Assembly (NCBI GenBank): GCA_014773175.1
Contig: VXCM01001007.1
Span: 62,001 to 126,000, forward strand
Length of the DNA: 64,000 nucleotides
Source: Lucifuga dentata
Lineage: Eukaryota; Chordata; Actinopteri; Ophidiiformes; Bythitidae
Direction: 5' to 3'
The translations under genes were made by a program, and so were the position numbers. The notes below the pieces were generated by a model. It made no database searches. It was given only the letters and a program-made list of their open reading frames with translations, and had not been told where the DNA came from. Positions 1-16,906 of the stretch are shown in pieces (the first letter of the stretch is position 1; each line of letters opens with the position of its first letter).

Positions 1-4728
<4,728 letters not shown>

Positions 4729-4800
4729 TTAAAGGAACATACTGGTGATTTTGCAAGTCTTAAGGCCAATAAATGCTACCCACATATACTACACACTAAA
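4729..4800 (+). mobile_element. Left end of a TTAA MITE (solo fragment)
   Basis: Begins TTAAAGGAACATAC and continues with a GTGATTTTGCA-like segment and an AAGGCC/AACATAT-like segment. This is the same order as the terminus at 8465 and, inverted, at 9993. No matching right end is seen about 600 bp downstream, so this is probably a decayed or truncated copy. Confidence 0.5.
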
Positions 4801-5090
4801 ACACTTCAGATCACCACAGCATAGACAATATACAGTGTGCAGTAAGTACAACAAGGAGAAATGAAGCAATGGACAAAGTCTTTTGAGATAAGGGATGTAA
4901 ATGGAGTAGTTTTATGGTTTCAAGGCTTATCTGTGTATGTACGCTATTGACCATCCCTGCTGCCCTGTCTGTTTTTGGATGAGGAAGGAATTTAATTCCT
5001 CTGATGATGTAGAACACTCAGTCAGTCTGTTGGATTATCCTATAAGCCCTTTGCAAAGCATTATTACATTTTTATGGACTTGCCTGTATA

Positions 5091-5113
5091 TGTGTGTGTG
5101 TGTGTGTGTGTGT
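5091..5113. repeat. (TG)n microsatellite
   Basis: About 11 TG units. Confidence 0.95.
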
Positions 5114-6594
5114 CTGATGTGCTACAGTGCAACAGTGTCCCATTCTGGGTCACTGTAGTTTTTGTTTTTCTTTTTTTATTTATTTATTTATTTTTTTTGT
5201 AAACACATTTCAGATAAATGAAAATCTCAGATAACACATGCCATGCAGCCTTATGGAAGATTAATCCATTTAAATTCCTGACAAACTGAAAACAAAATAG
5301 AACTCTGACCTCTGGATCTCTTCAATACAATCACTCGTTCTTTTAGGAAGCTTATCACACAAAACATATGGTATTTTCACAGCCAGGAGAAGGAAAGACA
5401 TCAGTACAACCGAGAACAGTTTAAATTCTGGATTGTAAACCATTAGAACAATATTCAGTTTCTGGTAGAAGAGTTGAAGCTTTTTGAAAGCTTACCTCTA
5501 CAGAACCAACTATCCAATCAATCAGTGATAACCAAAAAAGCATTTAGACAATTTTGGGAATTTGGTTCTAAGTTCATAACTCAGAGATAAATCAACTGCA
5601 TATCATTGTACTGGAGAAAAACATTAATTAATGTAAGTCCCTGTAAAGAGGTAAATTATATGATATTGGGCTATACAAACACACCAGATCTGACTTAACA
5701 ATCAGTACATTAACATGCATGTTAAAACTTTGATTATATTCCAGTTAAAGCAATAAATCATTTTTTTCAAACATCATGTAAAGCCATAATTAGATTAAAA
5801 TTGACATAAAATGATGTATACTTCCTCCAAGTAACAGACCTAGATTATGCAACTGTAAACTGATTTATTCAAGCATGTAAATGTTTGCATTTGTTTGCAA
5901 TTCCTCACCTGTATCCCTCATACCTGTCATTAACCACGGAATCCTATTAATTTCGTCCACGTATATGGCTTACTTGCATTTGTGCCTTAATCACAGTACA
6001 GACAGCAAATCAGAGTACAGCATGCATGCAAACGTGCTGAGTGATACCTTAAGTTGTGTCCTCGATCCAGCACATCTGTTTTGACCATGTGATAGATTCC
6101 CTATTTGTGACAGATAATCAGCCTGGTAGTCTCCTGACCCAGACTGGATGGGTCACTGTTCACCAAGCTTATAGGATTTCTGCTCTGCAGAGGGTCTTTT
6201 TCAGAGGAGAGTCTAATCAGTTTTCTGCTTTAGAAATCACAAGTTCTGCATAATAGGCGAAGCTGCTCAGATGATTGGGAGAAAAAAATTCCACATGAAA
6301 AAAGACACTACATTATGTACACATATTATGTAGAAACACATGAACACCTACATAGACAATCTCATGTGATTCAGCAAGGTTTTAAGCTGTTGTGCATATA
6401 ATACCTGAAAGAATTGATGAAGCTCATTCTGGTATATTTTATTTATTCTGTTGGTGTTTATAATTGTAGCTTTTAGCTCCTCTGGCTGGAAGCTGGATGA
6501 AGTGCTGCTGCCATGACAGTGTAACAGGAAACCATCACTGAAGCTTTGGCCTCAGATAATGCTCTTCCTCTCCACCACCACTGAAAATGCCAGG

Positions 6595-6619
6595 CTCTCT
6601 CTCTCTCTCTCTCTCTCTN
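6595..6619. repeat. (CT)n microsatellite ending at single N (6619)
   Basis: About 12 CT units, then one N, then a C run. Likely an unresolved assembly junction. Confidence 0.9.
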
Positions 6620-7211
6620 CCCCCCTTATCTCCTAATTGGCTGCCAGAGTGAACAACCAGCTGTCAGATGGAGAGAATACTTTGATTACAAAGCTTTCTT
6701 TCTAGAGCAGACTGGAGGATGTACTGTTTGCCAGGCTAAGCTGAGGAAAGCGGGTTGAGGAAGTCTTTGAGTGGATAACTGGCTTTTTCCCACATCTCTC
6801 TTTCTCTCATATATTCATTTCTTCTTCGCTTTCACTCTATCTTCTTCTTTGTCACGTGTCTGCCAAGGCAATAGATGGCAAGCTTCTCTAGTCCCAAGCA
6901 AAATGTGACGTCCTAAAGACTAAGCTGCATGAAGAAACTCAAATATTTGTCACAGCTACTTGACAGGAAAGGATTTTGGGATGCTGCTGTTAATCCAGTG
7001 GAATAATATTAATAACAGACAGCATCATGTGTGTTGCTACTGTCCTAATGTTGCCTTTCGGTACATTTTGAATTTGTGAAATTGGCATAAATTTGTAAAG
7101 TTTGTAGATTGAGATGGATTTTGTTCAGGCACACACAATGGGGTTGCCTTTATCAGAACATTTAAAATGATCTATGAACACAGTTTGTGCAAGTAAGGGT
7201 ACTATCTGAAG

Positions 7212-7232
7212 TATATATATATATATATATAT
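7212..7232. repeat. (TA)n microsatellite
   Basis: About 10 TA units in AT-rich intron. Confidence 0.95.
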
Positions 7233-8964
7233 TTGAGTGTAGATATTCCCTGCTCAATGTGTTTTTAATCTAAAACAGTGATGGAATCAGAGCAGTGAAA
7301 TACGCCAGAGATAATTTGATTTGAGACCATTGGAGATGTGTGATTCTCAAAGTTGATATCTTTTTTTTTTTTTTTTCAACCCTGTGTGTGGAAAAAACTG
7401 ATGTTACTTTTAAAAGCTGTCATGGCATTTGATTTTGTAATCACACCTGAGACCAATTATCCCAAACACCCCTTGGCCATCAGAGCAGCCATTAACCAGG
7501 GATTGCATGATTAGGCATTTTGTTTATCTACCTCTGGTGCATATCATTGTCATTTTTAATCAAGCTGCTGTCAGCTTCATGTCTTAAGGATTGCTCCTCC
7601 TGGTGCAAGCAGCTTTATATATTGGCTCTTTCCTGTGTTGCAATTTTAGTGTTACAGTGATTGTACAGCCAAATACACACTCACAAAAACACTAGTGTCA
7701 AAATGAAATAATGTGTAAAAGTCTCTAAAATGAAAATATGTTGGGTAAGCCAAGTTATAAATCAGCTGAGTGTATGTTGAAATTTTGTACATTGACATGT
7801 AAAGGTTATGATGTATGTTTAGGTTAAAAGTATTTAAACAGAAGATTCAATCATTCAACACACCTGGCTTGGTAATTTAAATTCTCACTATCATTGTGTG
7901 GTGCAATCATGATTCCCAAACATTGTCCCCAACCAGCAGCACCTGAGTAGCTGTGTGAGTTATAAAGGAGGATGGTTGGTGTTACTGAGTCCAGTCTGAA
8001 CTGAAAACTGTTCCCTAGTAACCCCAGTCTTACAGTAGACATGAAAACCCAGCAGAATGGAGAACAGTATTTGGCCTTTTAAGTTTGCCACTGGGGACTG
8101 GCCCAGTGAGTTGAGAGGAAATTAACTTGCTAGGCCAGGTAATTAACTGCAAATTGAGTGGCTGCCATGTAAGAGGGCAGGACTGGGCCTGAGGGAACCT
8201 CAGTCAAAGTCCCAAAGTCACCACACTGAGCTTCAGCTGAAGCTGTGGGCCACATTTTCAGTCCAGGCTGAGGCTCATGGTGTCAGGTGAAAACTGAACA
8301 GATGTAACTGAGTGCAGAAATAGAAAATAAATAAGTCGTTGACTCAGTTTTGAGATACTTGTTCCTTCCTTGAGAATCTCCATTTTGTACTACTTTTTAC
8401 AAAAGGAAACATGGTACTTTTATACTTTGTTGCAGTCTTCTGATGGCTGTGTTTACCTTCCAGATTAAAGGATCATACCTGTGATTTTGCAGATTTAAGC
8501 CCAACATATACAACCCACATACATGTTACGTTATTTACAACCAATTTCCAAACTATATGTAAAACTGTATTTTAGTTTTCCTAATCTTTCAAGATTAAAT
8601 GTTCAGGTGACACACCCACCTTAAAATTCAAAATTTCACCTGCTAACACATATGTTCAAATATAGAAGGCAAGATCATTTTAAATTTCTCAGTAAAAGCC
8701 GTCTGCTCCTGGGACTATATTCCCTGGCAGAGACAAATATTATCTTCCATGCAGTTACTGACCAGTTAAACAGTCAAATAAAGTTACTTTGACAAAAAAT
8801 AAAAATAAAAATAAATAAATAAACAATTGATATTGTGTTTGCTGTGATGAAGCACATATCTCAAGCACTTTTTAAGTCTCTACAAGTTGATTTTAATAGC
8901 GTAACTGAAATTATTAGCAATCTGGAAGGTAGGAAAAACAATTCTAAAATTTATCGCTCTAGTA

Positions 8965-9891
8965 CAGTGGTCACCAACCTTTTCCAAACCAAGATCACTT
9001 CGCATGTCTAAATATAGGCCAAGATCTACCATTCATAAATATAAGAAATAAACACCCATAAATGTTTAAATGCTGAATAATGCTGCCTCTTTTAAACAGT
9101 CCATTTTTAACAATTTTAATTCAGACTATTGTATGTGTGCTTTGTCAAGGCACAGTATGAACTGAAATACCGGTATCCTCACCTTCTCTCAAAATCAGCC
9201 AAGAAGGCAGAAATTAAAATATGAATGTCTGCAATACATTACATGCAGTTAATTTTAATGAGGCAAAGGGAGCTTCAGTTTTTTGTGCTTGACCAAAAGG
9301 CTACTCACACGAAATGAGGCCTCTGTTGCAGCCTTTCTTTTTTCTGTGGACTTGGTAAACAGCAGCTGTTGTGTCTTCAATGCTGACTTCAACTCAGTCA
9401 CTTTGGCGGAACACTTTTAGGTGGGAAATCTTTAAATTTCTGGTGGTTAGTGGCGTGATATCATTCCAGGTTGCCTTTTTTCGCCAGCGCAACTGCTTGG
9501 TTACAAAGTTGGCAGACTGGTCTGTCGTTGACCAAAGTGAACAAAAACTTGTGCTCCCATTCGGAATGAAAGTTGTAGGTTTTTGGCTTCTTTCGCACAT
9601 TCTCCGCCATCTTATGATATTGCTAGCCAGTTACTAACTTGTATTTGAATGACTGTGGCTCTGTGGCTTCACGGCCACGGCAGTGCTGTGATCCAGCCAG
9701 CCAATCAGACAGGAGAACAGGAGAGTGACATGTCATAACCTTTCTGGATTGGCTGGGTCGAAAAAATATATAAATGACATAAATTCTGATAGGTTAAAAC
9801 AATATATTATTATTCCCTAATGCTTTGCGATCTCTTTTGAGTGTCTTAAAGATCGACAGGTCGATCGCGATTGACGGGTTGGCAACCCCTG
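8965..9891 (-). mobile_element. hAT element (BED-type) nested in the TTAA MITE
   Basis: Begins CAGTGGTCACCAACC. The reverse of its right end reads CAGGGGTTGCCAACCC. It is flanked by perfect 8-bp duplications CTCTAGTA (8957-8964 and 9892-9899), the hallmark of hAT. At 927 bp it keeps only the first part of a transposase gene, so it is non-autonomous. Insertion into the MITE is clear because MITE sequence resumes on both sides exactly at the duplication. Confidence 0.9.
9245..9610 (-). pseudogene. hAT transposase N-terminus with BED zinc finger (broken)
   Basis: Read on the minus strand from ATG 9610. The frame starts MAENVRKKPKTYNFHSEWE and continues with F-L-F-T, then VCQLCNQAVALAKKGNLE and H-A-T-N-H. 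That gives the C-x2-C...H-x(3-5)-H pattern of a BED finger at about residues 20-60. In-frame stops interrupt it just after the NLE motif and again near the PPK motif about 20 codons later. The catalytic DDE region is absent. A similar start is seen in GTF2IRD2/ZBED-type hAT proteins. It is a relic, not a functional gene. Confidence 0.7.
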
Positions 9892-9993
9892 CTCTAGTAG
9901 TATATTTTATTAAATGGTTGTCAGTAATGTAATGTGTATAAAGGTTGAATATGTTGGGCTCAAACATGCAAAATCGCTGGTATTGTCCTTTAA

Positions 9994-11906
9994 GACTTCA
10001 AGATTTAACATGACATAACCTCCTAAAATGATAATGTTGCTGGTTTAAAAACCTCATATTTCCTCATATTTTCCTGTTTCTAGCTCGATGACACAATGCA
10101 TTTTTGACATCATGTAAAGAATTTTTTGTTCAGTTTTGGAAAATGGAATGGTTAATTTAATGAATCTGTAGAAAGGCATGCGATCCTTTGTGTGACCTGA
10201 AAACAAGCAAATCCAGTACAAGTTTTTTCACCAGACAACCTCATATGTCCAGTTGTAGGAATTTTGATTGTTTCATTCAAAATGTTCATTATGTCATTCC
10301 ACAATCGTTATTTCATTAATATTTTTATTAATTATGTTATTCATTCATTGTTTATCCATGACTGTGGATCCTAATCCCAACCATCCACACTGTACTGTCT
10401 TCAGTTTTGGGGATTTTCACAATTTAACACTGACAAGATCCATTCTGAACAATGAGTAATTTTACTTTTGTGCTAGGTAGATTTTACTGCTGGTACTTGT
10501 TTATTGTCATTTGAGTAAAAATTTGAATGCAGGTTTTTGCATTTGCTCCAAAATACTCCAATACTCCATTATTTGTAATGGAGTATTTTTCCACTGTAGT
10601 TTTACTACTTTAAGGGTTTACGTTCTTCTTCCATCCACTGGCAAAGTACATATAGAACATATGCAAGCCTTGATAAGATCATCTAGGACTGGATTTATAT
10701 ACAAATCATGATGCTCAATTCCGATCTTTCACTCTTGCACCTATAGCCGCTTTTTCTTCATTGTATTTACATTTTCTTTTTTTAAGCAGCTCATATCTGA
10801 TACCTGTATTTACACTTTGACCTGAAGCAGCCTGGATGCAGCTGTGCATACGCATAAACAAAACATTTCAGTGGACTAAGATGAGAGAACTATATGATCA
10901 GTGGGTTAGCAACTTTCAAATACAGAGAGAAACATCTGATATGTTGTTTGAGCATTTCTCTCTCCCATCAGGACACGTATTTTCGTCAGTTGATCACAGA
11001 GAAGCGGGATTTTTTCCTGCTGTAATGGGAGCCTATTATCACACACTAACACATCTATTTACATAAACATACATATGTCTGATGTATATTGTATGTCCTC
11101 CATTTCTGTTTACAGGGAACAGTTATATTGATACTTACATCATCCATGTGTGGATAAAGCAGAACACATCTGTAAGTGGCCCAAAACAGATCTGAGAATA
11201 TCCGATTCCATGTGGCTTTTTTACCATTTACATCTTCAGGAAGCGTAAGCGTGTCACATGTGAGCAAAAGATTGGAATCAGGTTGCATGTGCATGGTAAT
11301 GTAAATCCAGCCTAGGTGTTTGGCAGCTTTGAACTCTATTACTTTGTGATAGGAAGAATTCAATTTTATTTTTTTCCAGTTATACTCACTGATCATTGTC
11401 ATGAAATGAAAAGCAACCTCCATAGGCATGGCCCTCCCCCTGAGTAATTTAAATACATTTATATTCCATCTGAGTGACTTTGTGAAGAGATATTGGTATA
11501 AAAATAGACAGGAATGGTACTATTCTTCAGTACACTACTACTACTGAATGCTAAACTACGTTGTCTGGTTAGTTAGTTCAATTCCAAGTAGCAGTTTTGA
11601 GTTCATTGTGGAGCCCATGTCTGCAAAGCTTTTACAATCCACTGTTTGTTATGTGTTGGATGTGAAATGAACCTATCAAAATTGTTGCAGCTGACACTGT
11701 TACCATTCCATCATTTAAAACACACAGGATGTAGTTATCCATTTCCTGCTGCTTAAGTTTACTTCCTGTCCATATTGTGCATTATACTGTATTGTTCTAA
11801 TGTAAACCGTCTCCTGAAGAAAATGACAGCAAATGCATCTGTGGATGTACTGATCCTACCTATGTGAAATGACTGGCACCACTGCCATTAAATTTGTTTT
11901 TACATT
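9994..11906. other. Intron 2, unannotated
   Basis: No recognisable element. Open frames at 10836-11066 (+) and 11055-11429 (-) encode 76 and 124 residues with no motif I know. The stretch 11150-11310 has the feel of a decayed DNA transposon, but I found no paired ends. Confidence 0.4.
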
Positions 11907-11996
11907 GTTAATTCTTTTTTTTTTAATATAATTTATTTATAAATTTTCAATAAACCATACAGACAAAACATTTAACAAAGGCACATCACAACAAAG

Positions 11997-12000
<4 letters not shown>

Positions 12001-12031
<31 letters not shown>

Positions 12032-12033
12032 AA

Positions 12034-12069
<36 letters not shown>

Positions 12070-12070
12070 A
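12001..12070. repeat. (AG)n/(AAAG)n tract
   Basis: About 13 AG units followed by about 10 AAAG-type units. It lies in the L1-like element's 3' UTR. Confidence 0.95.
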
Positions 12071-12269
12071 ATGCCAGCCAGACCTTTCATAGTTATGCCT
12101 TTACATCAAGAGCAGGTACAGTATTAAAAGTAAGCAAAACTTAAAATTTGATTATATACAGTATAATTCAATTCAGAAAGTAACTTTTTACTTCTTGAGG
12201 TTATTCAAAAAAGGACCCCAAATCTTATTAAACTGTGCCATGGAACCTGTCTTTATATAACGTATCCTT

Positions 12270-13590
12270 TCTAGGTGAAAAAAAAAGAAACCATATCATT
12301 TAGCCATTGTTTAAAAACTGGTGAAAAGGGTGATTTCCATTCCTTTAAAATAACTCTCTTTGCCACAGCCATAGCAAAAGACCATGCTTGCTGTTCAGTA
12401 TGTGAGAACATTCTTGTATTTTCAGAACATCCAAACAAAACCAACTGTTCATCAAAAATAATTATCTTTTCATATATCTTAGACATGTAACTGAAAACAT
12501 CCTCCCAGTATATGACTAGCATAGGGCAGTGTAAGAAAAGATGTGCAAGAGTGCCTTCTGCATGTTTACATCTGCCACACAGTGGTGAAGTAGATGGAAT
12601 ATTCTATACAGTTTAGGTTTGGAGTAGTCTAGCCGATGCAGAACTTTAAATTGAATAAGCTGAATTCTTGTATTAATAGAACATGTATGTATCTGCCGCA
12701 ATGCTTCTTCCCAAGTCTCATCTGTTACACTCTGATTGAGTTCTGTGCCCCATGCCAGTCTATACTGGTCTGAGGATGTCCCAGTACAAGACGAAAACAG
12801 GCGTACAAACTGAGATATCAGACCTTTGGCCTCAGGTGGCTGGTTGCATATAATATCATAAAATGTATGATTAACAGGTAAAGATGAAAAATTAGAAAAA
12901 TTATGCCTCACAAAATCTCTAAACTGGAGGTATCCAAAAAAATGTGTTTGAGGAAGATTATGCCGAGCACTCAATTGTGCAACGGATACACATTTACCCT
13001 CAACATAAAGGTCTTTTATTGTAGATATACCTTTTTCCCTCCACTTACTAAACACTTGATCAGTCAGTCCTGGTGAAAAACAATGATTATAACATATTGA
13101 AGCACAAACTGAAAAACTGGGTATTTCGAAGGTTCCCTTAATCTGCTCCAATATCCTCAGGGCATGTCTGAGGGTTAGACTTCCCCTGATCATGTTATGA
13201 GAAGTTATTTTTCCACAAAAAAGAAATGCTGATAAAGAAGTTTTGGTATTTAATCCAGATTCCATAAGAACTTGTTTGGAACACTGCTGGTGCCCATATC
13301 CATGTCTGGAAAGCTGTCCCTCCAGTAAACTAATGCTCTCATGTTTGCAGCCCAGTAATAATGTCTAAAAACTGGAAGGGCCAGCCCTCCAAATTCCCTA
13401 GGCTTCTGCAAATATAGTTTGGAGATACGGTATGATTTGTATCCCTAAATAAAGGACAGGATTACAGAGTCAATAGCTCTAAAAAAAAAAAAAAAANTAA
13501 ATTTTGAAAAATATAAAGAAATCTAGGAAGAGATACCATTTTAATAGCATTGACTCGCCCAATCGATGAAAGAGGGAGATTCCTCCATTA
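12270..13590 (-). pseudogene. L1-like ORF2 C-terminal fragment (frameshifted)
   Basis: Three blocks in order on the minus strand match the end of L1 ORF2. At about 13585-13500 the frame reads IGRVNAIKMVSLPRFLYIFQ. At about 13400-13290 it reads REFGGLALPVFRHYYWAANM. At 13265-12600 it runs through SCTGTSSDQYRLAWGTEL, then CSINTRIQLIQFKVLHRLDY and YSKPKL. A final frame (12590-12500) reads CGRCKHAEGTLAHLFLHC, the Cys/His motif near the ORF2 C-terminus. The blocks sit in different frames, and a poly-A run with an N (13481-13497) lies between the first two. The endonuclease and RT catalytic core are missing. This is a dead copy. Confidence 0.82.
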
Positions 13591-14787
13591 CCGTTAATTC
13601 TGACCAGTTCTCTTTGGTGAGGTCTTTTGGGCTGTGATATATTTCCTCTCAGACATATTGACATCAATGTCATTAGCCCTGCTGTTCCAGACTGACTGGC
13701 TCATTTTCTTTACTCTTACAGCAAAAGGTACATTTAATTGCCATTGTCTGGCTTTGTGAGAGCTTTAGCTGCTGATAAAATGTGCAATTAAGTGAATTTA
13801 TAGATTTTTTTTTGCGATTAAATATGACATTTACAGCTTCTCAACTTTTTAAATAATTTCTCCCAACAAAGGCTGAAGAATGTACAGAATAGGTTCTTTT
13901 CTCTTAATGCATATTTTGCACTCTTCTCTTTGTAACACAGTACTAAAATCTTATTTTCATTTCTATAATGTGAGAATTCTTATTGCTGATTGGCAACATA
14001 TGTGAATTTGTGTGAATTTTAAGAGTAGTAGAATATAAAGTCTAGCACACATCTTCATGTACATCTAAAGGCATGCATGCCAGCATTAAAGCTGAGGTGT
14101 CAGCACATTCTCTAGGCTTTATATTACTTACGTTTAATATTTCATTGCATTGTAGTGAAGCATACTGCTTCATATTTCATATCTCATGCAGCCCTATCTG
14201 TTTGCTATCTAAAGACAAGGGACTTTCTAACATAATACAACTACAAAATGATTACGGTTGTTTGTGTAAAGTTTTAGCCTGAAGACATGGGTCAGCAAGG
14301 TCCACAGGCTTGTGGGACTTGGTAGACAGAATCATTAAATGTGAACCAGCTTGGTGCTGCACAAAGCAGCAAAGAATTCTGGCTCACTTTAAAAGTAGCA
14401 TCATTCACAGCTGGTGAAGCTGCCAATACTGTGTCTCTGCCACATGCACGCACACATGTACGCCCAGCTGTCTTCCACATGCTTGGCCCAGCCTGTTATA
14501 TTATTCATTAGCAGAGAGGAGTGATGGTTAGTGACAAGTTGAAATAGGACAACAGCAGTTTATCCATTTACCATTGAGAATCATAGCAGAATAAGGAATT
14601 GGGACCTTGGGGGGGGGGGGGGNATGACACACACTTAAAACAACAGACAAAAGCAACAAGAGTTATTTCTGATCATGCAGAAGGACTGGCTTATTTCTTC
14701 TGTGTAAATGAGAATTCTACTGGAAATCCAGCCCATGAATGCATGCAATGCGCTAGTGGCATGTATGTATGAGTTTCAATATATGCG

Positions 14788-14789
<2 letters not shown>

Positions 14790-14818
<29 letters not shown>
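14790..14818. repeat. (CA)n microsatellite
   Basis: About 14 CA units. Confidence 0.95.
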
Positions 14819-15695
14819 CGAGCTCTACTCCACTGAGTTCTATGTTCTTATCTATCCAGTCAGTGAGTCAAGCTGCAAACACAACTTCAAATTATTTGCT
14901 GTAGCTACATGCTGCAATCACTCACATCATTATGATGCTTACACAGTAATCAGTAATCAAACTTATCTTTAATTATAGCTGCAGGTGTTTTCTCTCTTAT
15001 TTTTGTATTTTCTCTCTCCTCACAGTTTAATATGCTAACAAATGGGATTTGAATAATTATGCCTTTAAAATCATACTTGGTAAAATTTCTGCTAAAACAT
15101 TCAATTATCACCCTAAATTAGAAAATGCAAAAGAAAAACGTCTCAACCCTACGTGTTTACTATATAGTAGGTAAACCTTTGCAGAGGCAGGAGGTGGCAG
15201 ATGGAAACTTAAGTCTGAAATACAAAAGTGTGTCCTAAACACAGTGAGCAAACAATCTGTTGAGATGGGTGTATGTTACCATGTTAATTATATGTTACCA
15301 CTTTCCTGCATGGTTTTAAGCTTTGATTTGCAGTTGGGTTTTTTTTGTTTTTTTTTTAAAATTATGTCACACCCATTTGAAGTCATCAAATTTCAGTTTT
15401 GACTAGTCTATTATAACATATTGTGTAGACTTATAATAGTGAAATGCGTTTGACATTGGATCGTTTTTTGTAGCTTTTTATAATATATGAGTATTGTCAT
15501 AAAACGTTACTCGTATCAGTTTAGGGTTTCAGTGTTCCATTTGAAATTATCCATTGCACTGTCTCTCATGCATATCTGGGTCTCATCTCACAGGGGCCTA
15601 TAGAAAATCTTGACTTTTGGAAATCCTGAGTTGTGTTTGACAACACCAACATCCAGAAATGATGCATGTGGTTGGCTTTATTTTTAGTATGTACC

Positions 15696-15740
15696 AAAAA
15701 AAAAAAAAAAAAAAAAAAAAAAAANAAAAAAAAAAAAAAA
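15696..15740. repeat. Poly-A homopolymer with single N (15725)
   Basis: About 44 A broken by one N. Length is unreliable. Confidence 0.9.
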
Positions 15741-16549
15741 CTTCTGAGTGTAATTAATTGGTTTGAAATAGACAAACAGTCCATTATATCTCCATCCTAC
15801 TTTTGCGTTTCAGTTTTCCCAGACCTCCTCGTGTCTGATGAGAAGGAGGTCTGGCTTTGTGAGATTAAGCACTGCCAAAGTTGGAAAGAGAGCTAGAGAG
15901 CCTATCCCAGAATACTGTGCCAGCTAACACATATGGGGTAGGTTTTTGTCCAGACATGGAAGTTTTGCAAAACTTTAAGCAAAGTAAAAGGCAAATCAGC
16001 GTGTTTTTCTTTCAACAAATGTTATACTAAGAAGGTGTGACAATTACATTTCATAATTAATAGAGTACTATGTCCTCTGGTGTATCATAGCATTTTCTTT
16101 GCTGCTTCTACCTAAGAAGAAGAAATCTGCCTCTCTAGCAACACAGACCGTGTGGTGTTTGGCACGAGTCCTAGAACACCAGGTTTTTATTTTTTATAAT
16201 TTTGGTCTTTTTGGTGCAGTGGAGGTAATAGTATTGAGTGACACTTAGCCTTTGATGCTTTGTCTGCAGAGGAAGAAGCAGGGAGACATGAAGAATCTGT
16301 TTCCTTTATCTCATCTCCTATTTGTCTGTACATTGTCAGTTTTTCAACTTTGTAAAGTGTAAAAATTATATTTCAGTCTTTTTTCTTTCAAATTTTTTGA
16401 CATTTTGATTCAGTTTTTTTCACGACCAAATTTAAAATTAGCATTAAACTGCTGGAAAGTGAGTTTTTTGCAGTAACAAGTTCTTAAGTACTGTGATAAT
16501 TACTAGTGTTAGAGCAAGTGATGTCTACAAAGCAACAGTTCTATATATT

Positions 16550-16906
16550 TCATATGCACCAAAACTTCATCACTGCACACAACCGAAACAATGGAAGGAA
16601 CTGAGGATGTTGCTTTCTGTTTTGCAATTTCATCAAGCTCCTGATGTTGGATTTGGATCTCCACATAAGAAGGGCTTGCACCTCCTCATTGTTCCAGCTT
16701 TGTGTAGTTTTTGCATCTTCTTCAAAAGTGTTGGAACCCTGCTGTTGCTGTTCAATGTATTCAAAAAATGGTATTTGTTCACCTGATTTATAGGCCAAAG
16801 TTAGTTCAGTGTCCAGTCTTGTGATCTCCACCAGGAGCTCCACTGGAACTTCCTGGAACCCAGGAGTGGAGTTAAATGGTTCAGAAACTTTTAGTTCTGG
16901 TGCCAA
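16550..16906 (-). pseudogene. Possible Myb/SANT-like (trihelix) remnant
   Basis: A 118-codon open frame on the minus strand. It has an acidic N-terminal part, a short QQQQ run and then WNNEEVQALL, which resembles the first helix of the Myb/SANT-like domain of Harbinger-type and ZSCAN29-like proteins (W-x2-E-E-V-x-A-L-L). After ALL, similarity appears to move to a neighbouring frame, where IQHQELDEIAKQKA fits the next helix, so a frameshift is likely. No upstream or downstream exons were found. It may be a transposon-derived relic or a retrocopy; coincidence is possible. Confidence 0.35.

Larger units (their letters stand above)
4801..8464. other. Intron 2, simple repeats and possible conserved non-coding stretches
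   Basis: Holds (TG)n 5091-5113, (TC)n broken by N 6595-6619 and (TA)n 7212-7232. The blocks at about 7430-7620 and 8090-8260 are more balanced in base composition and have homeodomain-like ATTA/TAAT words, as many vertebrate conserved non-coding elements do. That reading needs an alignment to be worth anything. Confidence 0.4.
8465..9993. mobile_element. TTAA-flanked MITE, copy A, split by a hAT insertion
   Basis: TTAA at 8465-8468 and 9990-9993 bound an element with inverted termini. The left end reads TTAAAGGATCATACC and the reverse of the right end reads TTAAAGGACAATACC. Similarity continues for about 45 bp (GATTTTGCA and AGCCCAACATAT words). Without the hAT insertion (927 bp plus 8-bp duplication) the element is about 594 bp, close to copy B at 27253 (603 bp). 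It has no coding capacity. TTAA target sites are used by piggyBac and Kolobok transposons; the AGG terminus after TTAA fits Kolobok better than the usual piggyBac CCY start, but the superfamily is uncertain. An A-rich stretch at 8795-8824 lies inside. Confidence 0.8.
11907..13601 (-). mobile_element. 5'-truncated L1-like LINE
   Basis: A LINE on the minus strand, 11916-13592 (about 1.68 kb), between two copies of GTTAATTCT (11907-11915 and 13593-13601), the expected target duplication. Its 3' end has an AATAAA-like signal and an A-tail, seen here as a T-run at about 11914-11923. The 5' end is truncated within the reverse-transcriptase ORF. A CT/CTTT-rich tract (12001-12070 as AG/AAAG) lies in its 3' UTR. 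The A-tail and truncation fit target-primed reverse transcription by an L1-clade element, such as the fish Swimmer/L1 families. Confidence 0.85.
13602..16549. other. Intron 2, unannotated, with simple repeats
   Basis: Holds a G-run with N (14610-14623), (CA)n 14790-14818, and poly-A with N 15696-15740. A short hairpin lies at 15820-15853 (CAGACCTCCT paired with AGGAGGTCTG around 14 nt). The blocks at about 13710-13850 and 14290-14500 look less AT-biased, with ATTA-type words, and may be conserved non-coding DNA. No gene seen. Confidence 0.4.

Noticed and set aside
11055..11429. 124-codon minus-strand frame
   Set aside because: Not recognised and AT-rich in composition; no supporting neighbour or signal.
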